Shown here: positions 12,500 through 24,510 of the stretch, one piece after another
How the letters are laid out: each line of letters begins with the position of its first letter
Position numbering within the stretch: position 1 is the first letter of the stretch
Assembly: GCF_000002235.5 (NCBI RefSeq)
Contig: NW_022145605.1
Span: forward strand, 1,539,321 to 1,603,320
Direction of reading: 5' to 3'
Source: Strongylocentrotus purpuratus
Taxonomy: Eukaryota; Echinodermata; Echinoidea; Camarodonta; Strongylocentrotidae
DNA length: 64,000 nucleotides
Program-made: the position numbers and the translations under genes
Notes under the pieces: model-generated
What the model saw: only the letters and a program-made list of their open reading frames with translations
Told to the model about the DNA's origin: nothing
Databases searched by the model: none

Positions 12500-13380
12500 T
12501 CTCCCTCTTTACGTTTCATTAAATCATTAGAGAAAGAAGAGGATTCGTTGTACCGTTTTTTACTCTTAATCCTCGTCTAAATTCACCCCCCCCCCCCTCC
12601 CCCGCAAAGCTCGGAAGCTTTTACGTTTCATTAAATCATTAGAGAAAGAAGAGGATTCGTTGTACCGTTTTTTACTCTTAATCCTTGTCTAAATTCATCC
12701 CCCCCCCCCCCCTCCCCCGCAAGCTCGGAAGCTTTTACGTTTCATTAAATCATTAGAGAAAGAAGAGGATTCGTTGTACCGTTTTTTACTCTTAATCCTC
12801 GTCTAAATTCACCCCCCCCCTCCCCGCAAAGCTCGGAAGCTTTTACGTTTCATTAAATCATTAGAGAAAGAAGACGATTCGTTGTCCCGTTTTTTACTCT
12901 TAATCCTCGTCTAAATTCATCCCCCCCCCCCTCCCCCGCAAAGCTCGGAAGCTTTTACGTTTCATTAAATCATTAGAGAAAGAAGACGATTCGTTGTCCC
13001 GTTCTCGACTCTTAATCCTCGTCTGAATTCAGTTTCCCCCCCCCCCCATCCGCGCGCGCAAAGCGCGAAAGCTTTTACGTTTTATTAAATCATTAGAGAA
13101 GAAGACAATTCGTTGTATCGTTCTCGACTCTTAATCCTTGTCTAAATTCAGTTACCCCCACTCCTGCGCGATCGAAGCGCGGAAGCTTTGACATTTAATT
13201 TAATTATTAGAGAAACAAGACGATTCGTTGTACCGTTCTCGAAAATAATCCTCGCCTGCATGAATACAGTTTTCCCCTTCCCGCGCAAAGCGCGGAAGCT
13301 TTTATGTTTCATTAAATCATTAGAGAAAGAAGACGATTCGTTGTACCGTTCTCGACTCTTAATCCTTGTCTGAATTTCAA
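12500..13380. repeat. ~112-bp tandem repeat, about 8 copies
   Basis: A motif starting ACGTTTCATTAAATCATTAG recurs at 12511, 12623, 12737, 12845, 12957, 13077, 13191 and 13304 (spacing 108-120 bp). Left copies carry long C runs; right copies have GCGCG instead. Three decayed copies of the same monomer lie at 14200, 14293 and 14407. Confidence 0.9.
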
Positions 13381-13489
13381 AAATGTTTTTTGTCTGCTCC
13401 TTTTTCTTCATACGTCCTCTTCCTTTTCTCTCCTCTCTTTTTTGGCTTTTTTTTTAGGGGGCGCCCCCACTGCCCCCCCCCCGGCTACG

Positions 13490-14090
13490 TGCCTGCGGTC
13501 AGATAAACATCTTTCGATACCTTGTTCACCCGGAACTCATGGGTTGAAGGCAAATTACGGTCAGATAAGCATTCAAGGCCCGCCTCAGGCCCCTGGTAAA
13601 GTCGAGGGTGCGGAAACCCCTGAATTTCAGGGGTTTCAGGCATTTGATTACGGTCAATGAACATATTTTTATACCTATTTGTGACACTGGCAGGATACTG
13701 ATTGGCGTGAGGTCCAGCGGGCGGAGCCCCCAGAAGCCCATGGGTTTAAAGCATTACATTACCATCAGATTAGCATCCAGTGGGGTCCAGGGGCAGAGCC
13801 CCCGGAAGCTCAGGGGTTTAAGCATTTGATTACGGTCAGATGAACATGTTTTTATACTTTATTTGTGACACTGGCAGGACACTGATTGGCGTGAGGTCCA
13901 GCGGGCGGAGCCCCCAGAAGATCAAGGGTTTTAGGCACTAAATTGCAGTCAGATGAGTATCAAGAGGCCTGCCAAAGGGCCCTTGGTTGGGTCCGGGGGC
14001 AGAGCCCACGGAAGCTCAGGGGTTTTAGGCGTTTAATTACGATCAGATGAGCAATTTTTGATACCTTATTTTGTTGAGAAACTGGTAGTT
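13490..14090. repeat. ~184-bp degenerate tandem repeat
   Basis: The motif ACACTGGCAGGA.ACTGATTG followed by a GGCGGAGCCCCC block occurs at 13683 and 13867, 184 bp apart. Shorter relatives (GGTCAGAT.A.CAT and CAGAGCCC.CGGAAG) fill the rest. It splits the 112-bp array into two parts. Confidence 0.7.
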
Positions 14091-14189
14091 AACTATTTTT
14101 CTTTCTTGCTCTCTTTCTTTCTATTTCTCTTTAAAATGCTTTTCAAAAAAAAATTGGGGGGGGGGGGGAGCTGGAGGGGGGGGGGAGTT

Positions 14190-14490
14190 TCCCCCTTTGA
14201 CGTTTCATTGAATTATTAGAGAAAGAAGATGATTCGTTGTACCGTTCTTGACTCTTTATCCTTTTCTGAATTCCAAGGAAGCGCGGAAGCTTAGACGTTT
14301 TTAATAAATTATTAGGGAAAGAAGACGATTCGTCTCGATCTCGACTACCGGTATTATCCTTTTCTGAACTCAATTCACACCCTCCCGCGCGATGGGCGGA
14401 AGCTATGACGTTTTAATTAAAACGTATGGGAAAGAAGACGATTCTTTGTACCATTATCTCGACTCTTAATCCTTTTCTGATTTAATTCCA
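14190..14490. repeat. Decayed continuation of the 112-bp repeat
   Basis: Three diverged copies of the 12500-13380 monomer (starts near 14200, 14293 and 14407) follow a G-run at 14154-14190. Confidence 0.7.
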
Positions 14491-14763
14491 GACCCTCCTC
14501 CCGAGAAAAATCCAAGTTTTTCACTGATTAAAAACTGTGAAAACGCACCAAAAAAGGTCACAACGCGAAGTAAAGATGTTGAACCAACGATGGGTAAACA
14601 AAACTTCCCGATATTGATTGGTTCAAAATAATAAAAAGGATGGATTGAAAAACTAAGCCTGAGTCATTACGGTTTTTATGCCAAACGTTTCAGTCATTTG
14701 GATGAGACATTCTTTCATATCTCCGTATCGGCAATTAAGTCCCGCCAATTAATTTAGGAGTTC

Positions 14764-16776
14764 CATAGTGGAAATTAAGTCTCGCCAATAATTATTGTTT
14801 TAAATCTCCGTAGGGGCAACAAAGTCTTGCCGATTATCATTGTTTTAGATCTCCGTAGGGGCAACAAGGCCTTGCTGATAATTATTGTTTTTAGAGAGCT
14901 CCGTAGGGGCAACAAAACCTTCCAGTAATTATTGTTTTTAGACCTCCGGAGGGGCAACAAACCTTGCCGACTATTATTGTTTTTAGAGCTCCGGAGGGGC
15001 AACAAAACCTTCCGGTAATTATTGTTTTTAGAGCTCCGGAGGGGCAACAAAACCTTGCCGACTATTATTGTTTTTAGAGCTTCGTAGGGGCAACAAAACC
15101 TTGCCGACTATTATTGTTTTTAGAGCTCCGGAGGGGCAACAAAACCTTGCCGATAAAAAGTGTTTTTAGAGCTCCGGAGGGGCAACAAAACCTTGCCGAC
15201 TATAATTGTTTTTAGAGCTCCGGAGGCGCAACAAAACCTTCCGGTAATTGTTGTTTTAGAGCTCCGGAGGGGCAACAAAACCTTGCCGACTATTATTGTT
15301 TTTAGAGCTCCGGAGGCGCAACAAAACCTTCCGGTAATTATTGTTTTTAGAGCTCCGGAGGGGCAACAAAACGTTGCCGATAAATATTGTTTTTAGAGCT
15401 CCGGAGGGGCAACAAAACCTTGCCGACTATTATTGTTTTTAGAGCTTCGTAGGGGCAACAAAACCTTGCCGATTATTATTGTTTTTAGAGCTCCGTAGGG
15501 ACAACAAACCTTCCGTAATTCTTGTTTTTAGAGCTCCAGAGGGCAACAAAACCTTGCCGATTATTATTGTTTTTAGAGGTCCGTAGGGGCAACTAAACCT
15601 TGCCGATAATTATTGTTTTTAGAGCTCCGGAGTGGCAACAAAACCTTCCGATAATTATTGTTTTTAGAGCTCCGGAGGGGCAACAAAACCTTGCCGATAA
15701 ATATTGTTTTTAGAGCTCCGGAGGGGCAACAAAACCTTGCCGACTATTATTGTTTTTAGAGCTCCGGAGGGGCAACAAAACCTTCCGGTAATTATTGTTT
15801 TTTAGAGCTCCGGAGGGGCAACAAAACCTTCCGGTAATTATTGTTTTTAGAGCTCCGTAGGGGCAACAAAACCTTCAGGTAATTATTGTTTTTAGAGCTC
15901 CGGGGGGCAACAAAACCTTCCGATAATTATTGTTTTTAGAGCATCGGAGGGGCAAAACCTTGCCGACTATCATTGTTTTTAGAGCTCCGGAGGGGCTACA
16001 AACCTACCGATAATTATTGTTTTTTAGAGCTCCGGAGGGGCTACAAAACCTACCGATAATTATTGTTTTTAGAGCTCGGAGGGGCAACAAAACCTTGCCG
16101 ACTATCATTGTTTTTAGAGCTCCGGAGGGCAACAAAACCTTCCGGTAATTATTGTTTTTAGAGCTCCGGAGGGGCAACAAAACCTTCCGATAATTATTTT
16201 TTTTAGAGCCTCGGAGGGGCAACAAAACCTTGCGACTATCATTGTTTTTAGAGCCTCGGAGGGCAACAAAACCTTGCCGTATCATTGTTTTTAGAGCTCC
16301 GGAGGGGCAACAAACCTTCCGGTAATTATTGTTTTTAGAGCTCCGGAGGGGCAACAAAACCTTGCCGTAATTATTGTTTTTAGAGCTCCGGAGGGGCAAC
16401 AAAACCTTGCCGACTATTATTGTTTTTAGAGCTCCGGAGGGGCAACAAAACCTTGCCGATAAATATTGTTTTTAGAGCTCCGGAGGGCAACAAACCTTGC
16501 CGACTATTATTGTTTTTAGAGCTTCGTAGGGCAACAAAACCTTGCCGACTATTATTGTTTTTAGAGCTCCGGAGGGGCAACAAACCTTGCCGATAAAAAG
16601 TGTTTTTAGAGCTCCGGAGGGGCAACAAAACCTTGCCGACTATAATTGTTTTTAGAGCTCCGGAGGGGCAACAAAACCTTGCCGACTATCATTGTTTTTA
16701 GAGCTCCGGAGGGGCAACAAACCTTGCCGACTATCATTGTTTGTATAGAGCTCCGTATGGGCAACAAAACCTTTTT
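14764..16776. repeat. 46-bp minisatellite, about 44 copies
   Basis: Monomers share TTTTTAGAGCTCCGGAGG followed by GGCAACAAAACCTTGCC, the latter able to form a 5-bp stem with a 7-nt loop. Monomer tails fall into types (ACTATTATTG, GGTAATTATTG, GATAAATATTG, GATAAAAAGTG), and the order of types recurs: monomers near 15047-15230 match those near 16500-16690, showing block duplication. Open frames of 78-132 codons here are translations of the repeat. Confidence 0.95.
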
Positions 16777-16944
16777 GAACATTACAAGTCGGGTTGGCTT
16801 ACGATGACTATAATGTCGGCAAAACTTTTGTGGATTAAAATATTGTGGCCGTAAACGGTTTGATTTTGAAAGGGCATTCCGGCCAGTGAGAGGGGCATGG
16901 CGGCAAATTTCCGATTGCGGTGGGTAATTCGAGCCCTGCATGTG

Positions 16945-18650
16945 TATTATGTGTATGTACTATCCTCGCTGCAGGTTGCCATATATCTTTTTAATATATA
17001 GTCAGGTCTCTTAACAGAATCTGGGGAACAGAATGGACAAAAGAGCAATTCTGTTCCTGTGGGTCATGTATATGTGTCAAAAGCATACACTTTATAGGGA
17101 GTGGTACGATATCCGTGATTAGCAAACCTCTCAAAAGTGCTCATTTACACAAATATCATGCAGTGTGGTGATATTACATTGGCATTTAATTTTAACTCAT
17201 AAAACGCACAATTCTACTTATTAAAAGAACTGACAAATAAAACTGTTTTTTGTTGTTTGCTATCCAAATTTATGCAAATTGTAATTAAAAGCTGTCACTA
17301 AGCTACACTACGGGCTACATGGGTGTTGATATTCTGTCTCTCAAAATACTGTCTTCCATTCATACTTTATTATATTTACATATTCTCGACAGAACATACT
17401 ACTAGTAAATCAAGCTACTCTTCATGTTTAGTTTGCAAATTTGATAGATATATAGCTGATGTTAGGGCAAACAATTTAAGCTATCGACTTCATCATCTTA
17501 CACAATGCATCACTTTTGTTTTATTGGGTAAAGTAAAATGACACCATTATTATCAATTATTGGTAGACTTTTCATTCTACATTTTTTTAGGCAATGCTGT
17601 TTTAAAAATTTACTACTTTTGCATAAACATATACTGTAGCAGTACATGGCAAAAAGAAGCATTTACATGTACATGACAAAAATAGCAAATCTGATAAAAC
17701 AAGTTTAGTCCTAAATAAAGATTTGCTTTTCACAGTTTTAAGTATCTTAATTCATTTACATGAATATTATAAAGAGTAATATTTGGAGCTGATATTAAGA
17801 ATGTGTGACGCCATAGCTTGATGCGAAGTATTTGACAAACTTTTGTCAGAGTATTTTCAAATTTCATCTATTTCATATCTAACAAGACAGCAGCTCAAAT
17901 GCTAGTATTCCTTTTGTATTTTTTTTCTTAAATGCCTATACTCTGACTGAGGAAAGCAGCTCCAATAGAACATTAATTATTTTACAATTATATCACAAAC
18001 ACCACAGAACTATATAATATGACACAATTCAAAGACTCATGCATACACAGAGAACACATGAATAGCAAACAAAATATTCAGCCTTCATATTCATGACTCC
18101 CGTTTCTTCTATCTACCCCACACCATTCACTGATCTTGTTTAATCAATTTGATTCGTTTCAATTTAAAAGGTTACACGTAATTTATTTTCATATTTATCC
18201 ATTCATTCAGCCATCAATCATTTCCATTAAAACAATGTACGTTCACATATTTCAAATAGCTATATACAATCAGAACTGGGTATCATGATTGATGATATCA
18301 GCAGAAATGTCCTGATTACTAGAAAAAAAGAAATATTAGCAATTAGAACCTATAGTTCCTTCTCTTCTGTGGTCGACAGACTTCCTCATGACAGATATCT
18401 CTTCAGATAAGATAACAAACTAAGAAATTATTCACTTTCATTTCAATATATCTGATATCTGATATAGGACACTCATTTCGGGATCAGCAGTATTTGGAGA
18501 TGTTCATTAGCATATATAATGAAGGGAAAGGGTTCCCAGCCAGGAAATTGCCTGGTAGCATAACAGCCACAGGTATCACTGTAAGCGGAGAAATGCATGG
18601 AGTGTAGGCATGACATTGGTCAATAGACTCATTCTTCCTCAGTTAAGTCA
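16945..18650. other. AT-rich spacer, no gene seen
   Basis: No coding exon, RNA gene or organised repeat is visible. A C-run at 18664-18690 is followed by GGATACGCCGCTG near 18770, possibly a decayed end of the G/C-run element family. Confidence 0.4.
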
Positions 18651-19094
18651 TTTGGGATGATGCCCCCCCCCCCCCCCCTCCTCCCCCGGTAACGCAAACT
18701 AGGACCTTCCTTACCGAAGGTATATGGATCAGAGTTGGAAATGTGTTGCCCCTCCTGAGGCCAAGGTTTGGATACGCCGCTGGACATGTTTTCTGGAAAA
18801 CATTGACAAAGATCAGTCATGATTGTGTACATCTGAGACATCTAGAATTATCCATAATAATTATTTCATCACAACAAACAGACAGATGTCATACACAACA
18901 AACACCACGCGGCAACGTGCATTTAAAGTGCTACAAGGAGAGTCGGATCTAGAAAGCAAGTATGCTGTACGCCCAATAACAGGACTATAGCTATACAGGA
19001 CAAATATAGGCCTAATAATTGTGTGCTAACTATTGACGACATATAGTACAGTATCGTCAACATTTATTTAATATCCAGGTCCTCTTTTGATATG

Positions 19095-19469
19095 TTAAAG
19101 GTAAAGACCAGTTGGTCATGCGATTGCATTGTGAAGAAACGTGTGGAATCGATCATAAAAGGTTGATCTCTAGCATCTAGCATCTGCAAGGTTCTGGAAT
19201 CATCAAAATGATAAGAAATTTGGCCATTCTTCTTAAAGTTTACAAGCACTATAACCGAAAGATGTATATGGGACTACTCTATATCTCTCACAGACCATGT
19301 GAGAAACAAATTTACTAAATATATGAATTAGTAGGCGGTTTCCCGGCAAATTTTTTATCAGCAAACATTTTTTATTAGTCAAAACATATTCTTTCACATG
19401 ATTAGTAATGAGAGCTTCCATTTCATTTTTTGAAATTGGGGCGTTTCCAATACTGGTCTTTACCTTTAA
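19095..19469. mobile_element. MITE with TTAA target sites (family 1)
   Basis: The ends TTAAAGGTAAAGACCAGT (19095-19112) and its exact inverse (19452-19469) enclose 375 bp. TTAA at both edges is the expected target duplication of piggyBac or Kolobok transposons, leaving AGGTAAAGACCAGT as the terminal inverted repeat. The interior does not encode a transposase; the minus-strand frames of 61 and 108 codons are the MITE itself. A relative of one half lies at 48443-48605. Confidence 0.8.
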
Positions 19470-19799
19470 TGTTACAACTATATCTAGATACACTGTAACT
19501 GATAAGGATAAGGATACCATTTTTACATATTGGCTATTGTACCTGCTATTACTTTTCAAAGCCTATTGATTACGTAATCCGAAAGTGCACATGGAAGCAT
19601 GCAGATAAACCTGGACGATATACGGTTGCTTCTAAACCTGAACAAGATAGTCTTGCAACCAGGAAAACCAAAAGGATAATTACGCCTCTGATAGTACTTG
19701 TATTATATATAAAGACAATAACAACAACTAACATTAAGGGATCATGATCATTGCATTTGATTGGTTGCGAGCACAATAAATGCATGCATATAACTTCGT

Positions 19800-20220
19800 A
19801 TCAGGACAATTAACCCCTGGACAATCACCCCCGGAAAATTACCTGCTAGGACAATTACCCCCATGAACGATTACCCCATGAACGATTACCCCCCCCCCCC
19901 CCCCGAGGACATTATCCCGCTTAAAATTACCCCCTATATAAAATTATATGGGACAATATTATGCCCCAAGGACAACCAAGGATATAACCACCCCGAGGAC
20001 AAATACACCCTTCCCGAAAATTACCCCCGTTCATTAAAGGGGAAGTCCACCCTGAAAATAAGTTGGTTTTAATAAAGCAGATTTCGGGGGGGGGGGGGCA
20101 ATTGTCCTTGAGAGGGGGTGATTGACCAAGGGAATAAATTTCAGGGGGGGGTAATTGTTCACGGGGGTTATTGTCCTAGGGTGATCTTCCGGGGGTAATT
20201 TTCCGGGGTAATTGTCCCTA
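19800..20220. mobile_element. Foldback element with tandem GGACAATTACCCC arms
   Basis: The left arm (19800-20030) is built of degenerate 13-15 bp repeats of GGACAATTACCCC; the right arm (20085-20215) is built of the inverse GGGGTAATTGTCC. The spacer holds a TTAA-type MITE fragment (20034-20080). Arms of short tandem repeats in inverted orientation recall Drosophila FB and the sea urchin TU foldback families (known literature; membership inferred). A second copy is at 30665-30876. Confidence 0.65.
20034..20080 (+). mobile_element. Fragment of TTAA-type MITE/SINE family 3
   Basis: Shares TTAAAGGGG.AGTCCACCCT and the following GAAA.TAAGTTGGT with 58461-58512. Only one end is recognisable in either copy. 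Confidence 0.5.
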
Positions 20221-20279
20221 GAACCATTTTTGGTATAGGGCTTCCTTAGGACCTATTGAACGATATTAGGGTAGGAGCC

Positions 20280-20900
20280 TCTATTCCAATCTGAGAGGTG
20301 CCCATTTAACTTTAACAAGTGCCCTTTTCATTTTGTAATAAGTGCCCCTTCCTCTTTCTGATTAGTGCCCCTTTCCATATTTGATGAGTGCCCACTTCTC
20401 ACCTCTGATCAGTGCCCCCTTTTATTTTGACACATGCCCCCTTTATCTTCCTAATAAGTGCCCTTTTTCATCCGATAAATGCCCCTTTTCTTTTTTAATA
20501 ACATCCATTTCACCTTCTCAGAAATGTCCCTTAACTCTGACACGTCCTGATAGATACCTCTATTAAATTTCGTAGGTGCCCTTTTTCCTTCGATAATTAC
20601 CCATCTTCCTTTGTAATAAGTGCCCCTTCACCTCTTATAATTAACCTCTGTTCGTTCTTACAATTACCCATTTTCATCCCCGATGAGTGCCTTTACTCAA
20701 ATTGGGAGGTGCCCCCTTTAACTTGACACGTTACCCCCTTATCTTTTCTAATTAGTGTGCCATTTCTTTTCTGATAATTGCCCCCTTATCCTTGTAATAA
20801 AGTGCCCCTTTTGCGTTCTCATGGTGCCTTTCTTCATCTTTGTTCAGTGCTCCTTATCAGGTGCGAAAAGTGCCCTATTTTAACCTCTGATAACTCCCCT
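20280..20900. repeat. ~23-bp degenerate array of AGTGCCCCTTTTC
   Basis: About 25 diverged copies of a 22-24 bp monomer built on AGTGCCCCTTTTC with an AT-rich tail. A few more copies at 21055-21135 end in CCGCTGCCCCTG. The divergence suggests an old array. Confidence 0.7.
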
Positions 20901-21310
20901 TCAAATAAGCATTCAGACCATCACACCCAACTGCAAAGTAACTTGGACCATGAAAAGAGAGAAACAAACATTGAAAACATCCCTGATAAAGTAATCACAA
21001 TGTAGGGGCATATACCAATGTCTAAAACCGTATATTTTCGCTTTGAGGCTTTCCTTTGTAGGTGCCCCTTTTTCCAGAAAGTGACCTCTTTGTTGGTACC
21101 CCTCCCCCCATTTTGAAAGACGCACCGCTGCCCCTGAATGACATCATATGCATATATAATTGACACTGCATAACAGGTTGTTATGGTTAAGAAAAAAATG
21201 AAAAATAAGGAAGTTAAACAACAATGCTAAAGAAAAGAATGGGTGTAACGCGTTTAAAATGCAGTGTCTAAAAATTCTTATTTTTCCATCTTGTTTTTCA
21301 TTGAACAAAG

Positions 21311-24300
21311 GATCGAGTGAACATTGTCGTGTGCAGTAATTCTGGTGAAGACAGCGTGCAAGGCCTTAATAGGATATATCAACAGGAATATATCAGACGT
21401 CGTAGAGTCAGCGAGTGTGAAGTTTGAGCCGCTTCCCTACAACATGGCAGACATGAAGGAATTCGAATTAGGTGGCGTTGATGCCTTGTTTCTGTGTCAT
21501 TCTATGGATATCAGGGGACCTTATCGCTACCCTGACGGATCCAACTCCATCTATGACAAGTTCTTGTACAAGGCAAAGAGGTGCTTGGGTAAGATTTTCT
21601 TGAGCTCCTCATGTTTATTATACTTCTCATTTTATTTCTTTAAAATGTTTTTTTTTTTTATTTATTTATTTTCTTCTTATTCCGACATGCACCGAAGGCC
21701 TCATTCAATTGATATTTGGCTCATCCGTAGAGCAGCGCCCCAAGAAAAAATCTGATGGGATCAGTAATATTTCAAAAGAATATTGTGTGGGTCTATGTTA
21801 TTTTTTACAGCCTATCTGAACTCACTTGGAATCACCACAACACTTGGAGGTGTAAATTACTTTAAAGGGATCGTTTAACAATGTTAAATCTGAGATACAC
21901 GGTCCTACGTGTTATCAGTGTTTGTGATAATTTATGTTTAATATTGAAGCCCTAAAAAAATTGTGCTTCAAAATGATCAAGAAGTGCCTCAAAAGAGTAA
22001 AAAATCTTTGAGTGACCGGTTTTACCATACTCGTTTTCCCCATAGACTGTAGGTTTATGAAAACCGTCAGGCGAACGTTTTTTCAAAATTTGTAATTTCA
22101 ATCATAAATATGTTGATAATCAGACCGGCGATCGGCTTGTAAAAGTCATGGGTTCCTCTGACTGACCTAAAGGTTTAATAATTATCATTGCATCATGAGC
22201 AAAATCCAGGATTTTATTTCAGAACTGAGACAAAGTTACCGGATCCCTTTAAGAGACGTATAACGGTATATAATTGTTATAACGGGACCTTCCCTCTCCT
22301 CTCTCTATCTCTCTCCCTCCCTCTCTCTCTCGCTCTCTCTCTCCCTCTCTCTCTCTCTCGCTCTGCACATCTCTCTCTCTCTCTCTCCCTCTCTGCAAAC
22401 TCTCCCTCTCTGCACTCTCTCTCTTTCTCTCTCTGTGGGAGATAGGTTCCCGTGATTGATTACTCATTAAGAAGAGATGTATAGATATGACAACGGTATA
22501 TAAATGTATAGTGAGGTATTTCTAACTAAGAAAATATTTTTAAAATTGTGTTTTTGTTGTTGTTTTGTTAGGAATTATTAATGTTTTCATTTAAAAAAAA
22601 ACTGACGTTATGATGTTCTCTTTTTCGTTTTGTTAGTGTGTATTGTAATTGTTTTACCTGCATGAGATGCATCCAATGTCATTCAAATCTCGGTCCTGGG
22701 TTGTATGTAACTTCTTTATTACTATGTTAATTGTTATATGTACTTTCTTCAATGAAGATGAATAAGCAAACTTGAACAAATATATATTAGTGTAAGATTA
22801 ATTATACAAGACAAAATGATCTGGATTTCCCCCAATATACAAAACAAAAGAGAAGTAATTGATTCAATGGCCCGGCATACCTGCACCCCCTCCCCCTCCC
22901 GAGGGGGTAGCCCTTCATCTAAACAAAAAAGAGGCAATAATAACCCTGTCAACAGTCAAGACGGATTTTTTTTCTTTCTTCTCTCCTACCCTATCATCAA
23001 ACAGGAAAGAAGAGAGTAGCTGTCATTGTGCACGACTACAAAGATCTTTCGCGAGAACACTTGAAACGTGGAACCAAACCAACAGGTCCACATTCAATAA
23101 TATGACGTCACTGATGCTAACACTTGGTCAATTTCTGCAGGGGGTGGCCCGATTCGACTGACCGCTGCACAACAGTCCGAGTTCAATTTCTTCTTTGAAG
23201 GGGCACTTTCCAGTCGCAGAATTGTAGGAGCATTTTTACAGGTTTCTCTATCGCCTTATCCGTCAGTGAACTTCGATGAAGATTGAGGCCCATTACATCA
23301 GCGTGGGACTTGTGAGGACATTATGAGCTGTGTCATAATGTTATCTTCGACCAGCCCCCCTTTTACACCCTGTCCCGCTTGGTCGCCCGATCGCGATCCT
23401 ACCTAAAGTGCCCCTCCCTCCCCCATCCTTATGTTATTGCCCCCTTGTAATTGTCTATAACTTTGTCCATGAGGTCATATAGTTATTATATAGTTATTAA
23501 CTGTACATAGCTGGGTACCTTTATAGCCATGCAGTGTAAATAGCCTAATTCCACTTTATATTGTAGTGTATTATACGTGATGTTCTTTTTGGTAAGGAAT
23601 GTATTTTTATTTTTTTAGGTGAGGATGTGAAGTTCTTAAAATAACTGGAAACGTGTCTGGAATCCTCGCATGGGCAGACATTGTTGTTACAGATCTTTTA
23701 CAAAGTCATGTACTTAATACCCAAGAGAGTATTCCTCTTACAATATTAGGAAATCAGTAAATTTAACTTATTTCAGTGATGTTTATCATTTACCATGTCA
23801 TTAAATGGGTCTTTGTATATATGTACAGTAAAGTATGCATGATCTTCATAAGCTTTTNNNNNNNNNNNNNNNNNNNNNNNNNNNNNNNNNNNNNNNNNNN
23901 NNNNNNNNNNNNNNNNNNNNNNNNNNNNNNNNNNNNNNNNNNNNNNNNNNNNNNNNNNNNNNNNNNNNNNNNNNNNNNNNNNNNNNNNNNNNNNNNNNNN
24001 NNNNNNNNNNNNNNNNNNNNNNNNNNNNNNNNNNNNNNNNNNNNNNNNNNNNNNNNNNNNNNNNNNNNNNNNNNNNNNNNNNNNNNNNNNNNNNNNNNNN
24101 NNNNNNNNNNNNNNNNNNNNNNNNNNNNNNNNNNNNNNNNNNNNNNNNNNNNNNNNNNNNNNNNNNNNNNNNNNNNNNNNNNNNNNNNNNNNNNNNNNNN
24201 NNNNNNNNNNNNNNNNNNNNNNNNNNNNNNNNNNNNNNNNNNNNNNNNNNNNNNNNNNNNNNNNNNNNNNNNNNNNNNNNNNNNNNNNNNNNNNNNNNNN

Positions 24301-24357
24301 NNNNNNNNNNNNNNNNNNNNNNNNNNNNNNNNNNNNNNNNNNNNNNNNNNNNNNNNN

Positions 24358-24399
<42 letters not shown>

Positions 24400-24478
24400 A
24401 CTAAGCGACTTTTCGGTTGGCTGAGTCGTTGCGATTTTTTTTTGGACTACCAAAAATCAAAAACAAAAGTGTCCGCTT

Positions 24479-24510
<32 letters not shown>

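Larger units (their letters stand above)
11957..16938. mobile_element. ~5 kb non-autonomous hAT-like element filled with satellites
   Basis: The left end reads CAGGCCTCGAATTAC (11957-11971) and the right end is its inverse with one mismatch (16924-16938). Both are flanked by the 6-bp direct repeat CATGTG (11951-11956 and 16939-16944). CAGG-type ends are typical of hAT transposons, though hAT usually gives 8-bp duplications, so the superfamily is an inference. Subterminal DNA on both sides carries related motifs around AGGGGCA and AAGGCC. No transposase frame is present. The interior is almost entirely tandem arrays (12500-14490 and 14764-16776) plus a nested G/C-run segment. Confidence 0.6.

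Noticed and set aside
14764-16776. Resemblance of the 46-bp array to a CRISPR array
   Set aside because: Monomers are joined directly, with no unique spacers of constant length, and the window is animal DNA. It is a minisatellite.
14775-16941. Open frames of 78-132 codons in the 46-bp array
   Set aside because: They translate a repeat whose length is not a multiple of three and change frame between monomers.
22188-22467. Ser/Leu-rich and Arg/Glu-rich frames in CT tracts (also 26887-27374, 30004-30294, 31826-32236, 35434-35793, 61148-61569)
   Set aside because: They are translations of (CT)n microsatellites in all frames.
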